From: Burkholderiaceae bacterium
Lineage (GTDB): Bacteria; Pseudomonadota; Gammaproteobacteria; Burkholderiales; Burkholderiaceae
Reading direction: 5' to 3'
Assembly (NCBI GenBank): GCA_947457745.1
Contig: CANGWT010000024.1
Location: 1 to 16,553 of the forward strand
DNA: 16,553 nt
The notes beneath the pieces are model-generated. The model searched no databases. It saw only the letters and a program-made list of their open reading frames with translations, and was not told the DNA's origin. Of the stretch, positions 15,173 through 16,553 are shown in pieces (position 1 is the first letter of the stretch; the number at the start of each line of letters is the position of its first letter). Made by a program: the position numbers and the translations under genes.

Positions 15173-15207
15173 AATGCTGCCCGCCGTTCTATTGAAATTT
15201 GCTTAAA

Positions 15208-15220
15208 AGATTCAGAATCT
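15208..15220. promoter_or_regulatory. 13-bp palindrome upstream of ubiK
   Basis: AGATTC-A-GAATCT is a perfect inverted repeat with a one-base centre, 36 bases upstream of the ubiK start. The size fits a dimeric repressor or activator site. The cognate protein is unknown. Confidence 0.3.
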
Positions 15221-15306
15221 ATTTTATGTTGTTGGGCTAAAAACAGGCGAAACCAGCTTAAAAATGCTGAATACGTAGCAAAATGAACAAAAATGGGGCA
15301 TATCCA

Positions 15307-15323
15307 AGCACCAAAATTGGGCA
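15307..15323. promoter_or_regulatory. NtrC-like site upstream of the porin-PII unit
   Basis: The 17 bases AGCACCAAAATTGGGCA match the NtrC dyad TGCACY-N5-GGTGCA at 9 of 12 defined positions; the left half is nearly perfect and the right is degenerate. The site is 113 bases before the porin start, a usual enhancer distance. The nitrogen-signalling gene downstream makes this plausible, but the lack of an obvious sigma-54 promoter weakens it. Confidence 0.3.
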
Positions 15324-15331
15324 TAAGCCTT

Positions 15332-15360
15332 ATTTAGGGGAATTGCAGCAAATTTAGGGG
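15332..15360. repeat. ATTTAGGGG direct repeat, 20-bp phase
   Basis: ATTTAGGGG occurs at 15332-15340 and again at 15352-15360, starting exactly 20 bases apart, about two helical turns. This same-face spacing is typical of tandem activator binding sites. It lies between the NtrC-like site and the porin start. Confidence 0.4.
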
Positions 15361-15435
15361 GAGCCCAAGATTCATGATCACACCATGCATTAAAGCATTT
15401 ATCCCTTTTCCATTACACACAGCAAGGAGCAACAT

Positions 15436-16266
15436 ATGAAAACTATTCAAAAGACAGCCATCGCACTCGCAGCATCTGGCCTATTCTCAACAGTAGCATT
15501 TGCACAAACAGCGCCAGCGGCTCCTGAGGTGAGTCCAATTACTGCAAACGTAACTGTTGTAAATGACTATCGCTATCGTGGTATCAGTCAGTCAAATTTT
15601 AAGCCAGCGATTCAAGGTGGTTTTGATTATGCGCATGAGAGCGGTCTCTACATTGGTAACTGGAATAGCTCAATTAGCTGGATTTCTGATGCAGCTAGTG
15701 CCGGGGGCAGTAAAAATGTTTCCGCTCCAATCGAAATGGATTTTTATGCTGGTATCAAAAAAGAGCTCATTGGCGAAGGCTTTGCTTCTGACCTCGGAGT
15801 ATTGCAGTACTACTATCCAACAACAGGCCTACCAAGCGGTGCAACCAATCCAAATACAACAGAGGTATATGCAGCCCAAAACTTTACTTTTGGCCCTATA
15901 ACTGGTTTTGCGAAGTTCTCGTACGCAGCTACTACCTTGTTCGGTTTCACAAACAGTACTGGCTCTTACTATCCTGATTTGACAGTGAACTATGACACTG
16001 GAGTTTGGGGCTTAGCACTGAATGCTCACGTTGGTTATCAGTATGTTGCAGGAAATGCTGCGCCTAGAACAACGAACAGCTCCTTGTATTCCTACACAGA
16101 CTACAAGCTTGGTGTAACTAAAGATTTCGGTGGCGGTCTTTCTTTGGCTGCTGCTTATGTGACAACTAATGCTGGAAAAACTGGTTCAGCTTATAACTAC
16201 ACATCCCCTACAAATAAAAACTTAGGTGGATCTACAGGCATCGTTTCCTTAACAAAGACTTTCTAA
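15436..16266 (+). CDS. TorF family putative porin
   Basis: Outer-membrane beta-barrel protein of 276 residues with a standard signal peptide (about 1-23, cleavage AFA|QT). The mature N-terminus carries the family hallmark NDYRYRGISQSNFKPAIQGG (43-62), followed by alternating amphipathic strands rich in Tyr, Trp, Gly and Asn. The protein ends in the aromatic TKTF, with a C-terminal Phe as expected for insertion by the Bam machinery. AAGGAG seven bases upstream is a strong ribosome binding site. The PII gene begins 24 bases after the stop, so the two are probably co-transcribed, and the porin may help small nitrogen compounds enter under nitrogen limitation. That role is inferred from context only. 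Confidence 0.9.
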   Translation: MKTIQKTAIALAASGLFSTVAFAQTAPAAPEVSPITANVTVVNDYRYRGISQSNFKPAIQGGFDYAHESGLYIGNWNSSISWISDAASAGGSKNVSAPIEMDFYAGIKKELIGEGFASDLGVLQYYYPTTGLPSGATNPNTTEVYAAQNFTFGPITGFAKFSYAATTLFGFTNSTGSYYPDLTVNYDTGVWGLALNAHVGYQYVAGNAAPRTTNSSLYSYTDYKLGVTKDFGGGLSLAAAYVTTNAGKTGSAYNYTSPTNKNLGGSTGIVSLTKTF

Positions 16267-16290
16267 TTTCCACTTTAAACGGAGAAACGT

Positions 16291-16553
16291 ATGAAATTAA
16301 TCACCGCAATCATCAAGCCCTTCAAGCTTGACGAAGTGCGCGAAGCTCTCTCGGAAGTGGGAGTTTCGGGCATCACCGTCACTGAAGTTAAAGGCTTTGG
16401 TCGTCAAAAGGGTCACACTGAGTTGTATCGCGGTGCTGAGTATGTAGTCGACTTTTTGCCGAAAGTAAAAATTGAAGCTGCTGTTGAAGATGGCATCTTG
16501 GAGCGAGCGATTGAAGCAATTGAAAAATCTGCCCGTACTGGAAAAATTGGTGA
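16291..16553 (+). CDS. glnK: PII nitrogen regulatory protein, truncated by window end
   Basis: First 87 codons of a PII signal-transduction protein of about 112 residues; the reading frame is open at the window edge. MKLITAIIKPFKLDEVREAL is the standard N-terminus. The T-loop KGFGRQKGHTELYRGAEYVVDFLPK spans about 34-58 and includes Y51, the uridylylation site of GlnB and GlnK. The B-loop begins with SARTGKIG. PII proteins report 2-oxoglutarate, ATP/ADP and glutamine status to AmtB, NtrB and glutamine synthetase adenylyltransferase. GlnK and GlnB cannot be told apart from this fragment; glnK is preferred because of the porin partner and the NtrC-like upstream site, and an amtB just downstream would settle it. 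GGAG nine bases upstream of the ATG supports the start. Confidence 0.93.
   Translation, partial: MKLITAIIKPFKLDEVREALSEVGVSGITVTEVKGFGRQKGHTELYRGAEYVVDFLPKVKIEAAVEDGILERAIEAIEKSARTGKIG

Larger units (their letters stand above)
15173..15435. other. Largest intergenic gap, divergent ubiK and porin-PII promoters
   Basis: 263 bases without a credible gene. It should hold the promoters of ubiK (-) and the porin (+). Visible structure includes a 13-bp palindrome at 15208-15220, an NtrC-like site at 15307-15323, a 9-base direct repeat at 15332-15360, GGGCATA twice (15296-15302 and 15319-15325), and a strong AAGGAG just before the porin start. I could not find a canonical sigma-54 promoter (GG-N10-GC) with good flanks near the porin, nor a good sigma-70 pair. 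Confidence 0.6.

Noticed and set aside
15336..15350. Sigma-54 promoter around AGGGGAATTGCAGC
   Set aside because: The GG and GC elements are 9 bases apart instead of 10, and the flanks do not match TGGCAC or TTGCA at the right spacing.

Overview
The window is a compact stretch of bacterial chromosome carrying 21 protein genes, the last cut by the window edge. No RNA gene, mobile element, CRISPR array or long repeat is visible. The protein sequences, moderate GC and tight gene packing fit a betaproteobacterium of the order Burkholderiales, most likely Polynucleobacter or a close relative. That placement is inferred from how the proteins read and from local gene orders such as argS/SPOR/dsbA and ybeD/lipB/lipA; no database comparison was made.

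Layout. Bases 51-3102 (+) hold argS, an FtsN-like SPOR-domain protein and dsbA. Bases 3112-7926 (-) hold a tightly linked five-gene unit, in transcription order: exported glutathione peroxidase, FAD amine-oxidase-like protein, DUF1365 protein, cyclopropane-fatty-acid-synthase-type methyltransferase, short-chain dehydrogenase. Every junction in this unit overlaps or abuts. Next come hldE C-domain/rfaE2 (+), the coaX-birA pair (-), then a long + strand run: VanZ-family membrane protein, thioredoxin-like [2Fe-2S] ferredoxin, alpha/beta hydrolase, ybeD (DUF493), lipB, lipA and a small lipoprotein. A ubiK-like gene (-) follows. After the largest gap (263 bases) come a TorF-family putative porin and the start of a PII signalling gene (glnK/glnB) on +.

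Functional themes. Several genes make or attach cofactors: coaX (coenzyme A), birA (biotin), lipB/lipA (lipoate) and ubiK (ubiquinone accessory). Envelope genes include hldE/rfaE2 for LPS heptose, DsbA, the SPOR protein, VanZ, the lipoprotein and the porin. The least-understood part is the five-gene minus-strand unit, which reads as a membrane fatty-acid modification pathway coupled to removal of lipid peroxides. The porin and PII gene appear co-transcribed, behind a leader with an NtrC-like half-palindrome and a 20-bp-phased direct repeat.

Non-coding structure. All three convergent junctions carry a perfect inverted repeat (or a nearly perfect one) of at least 8 bp, but none has a classic T-tract. 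The leader of the glutathione peroxidase gene can fold into two mutually exclusive hairpins, one of which touches the ribosome binding site.
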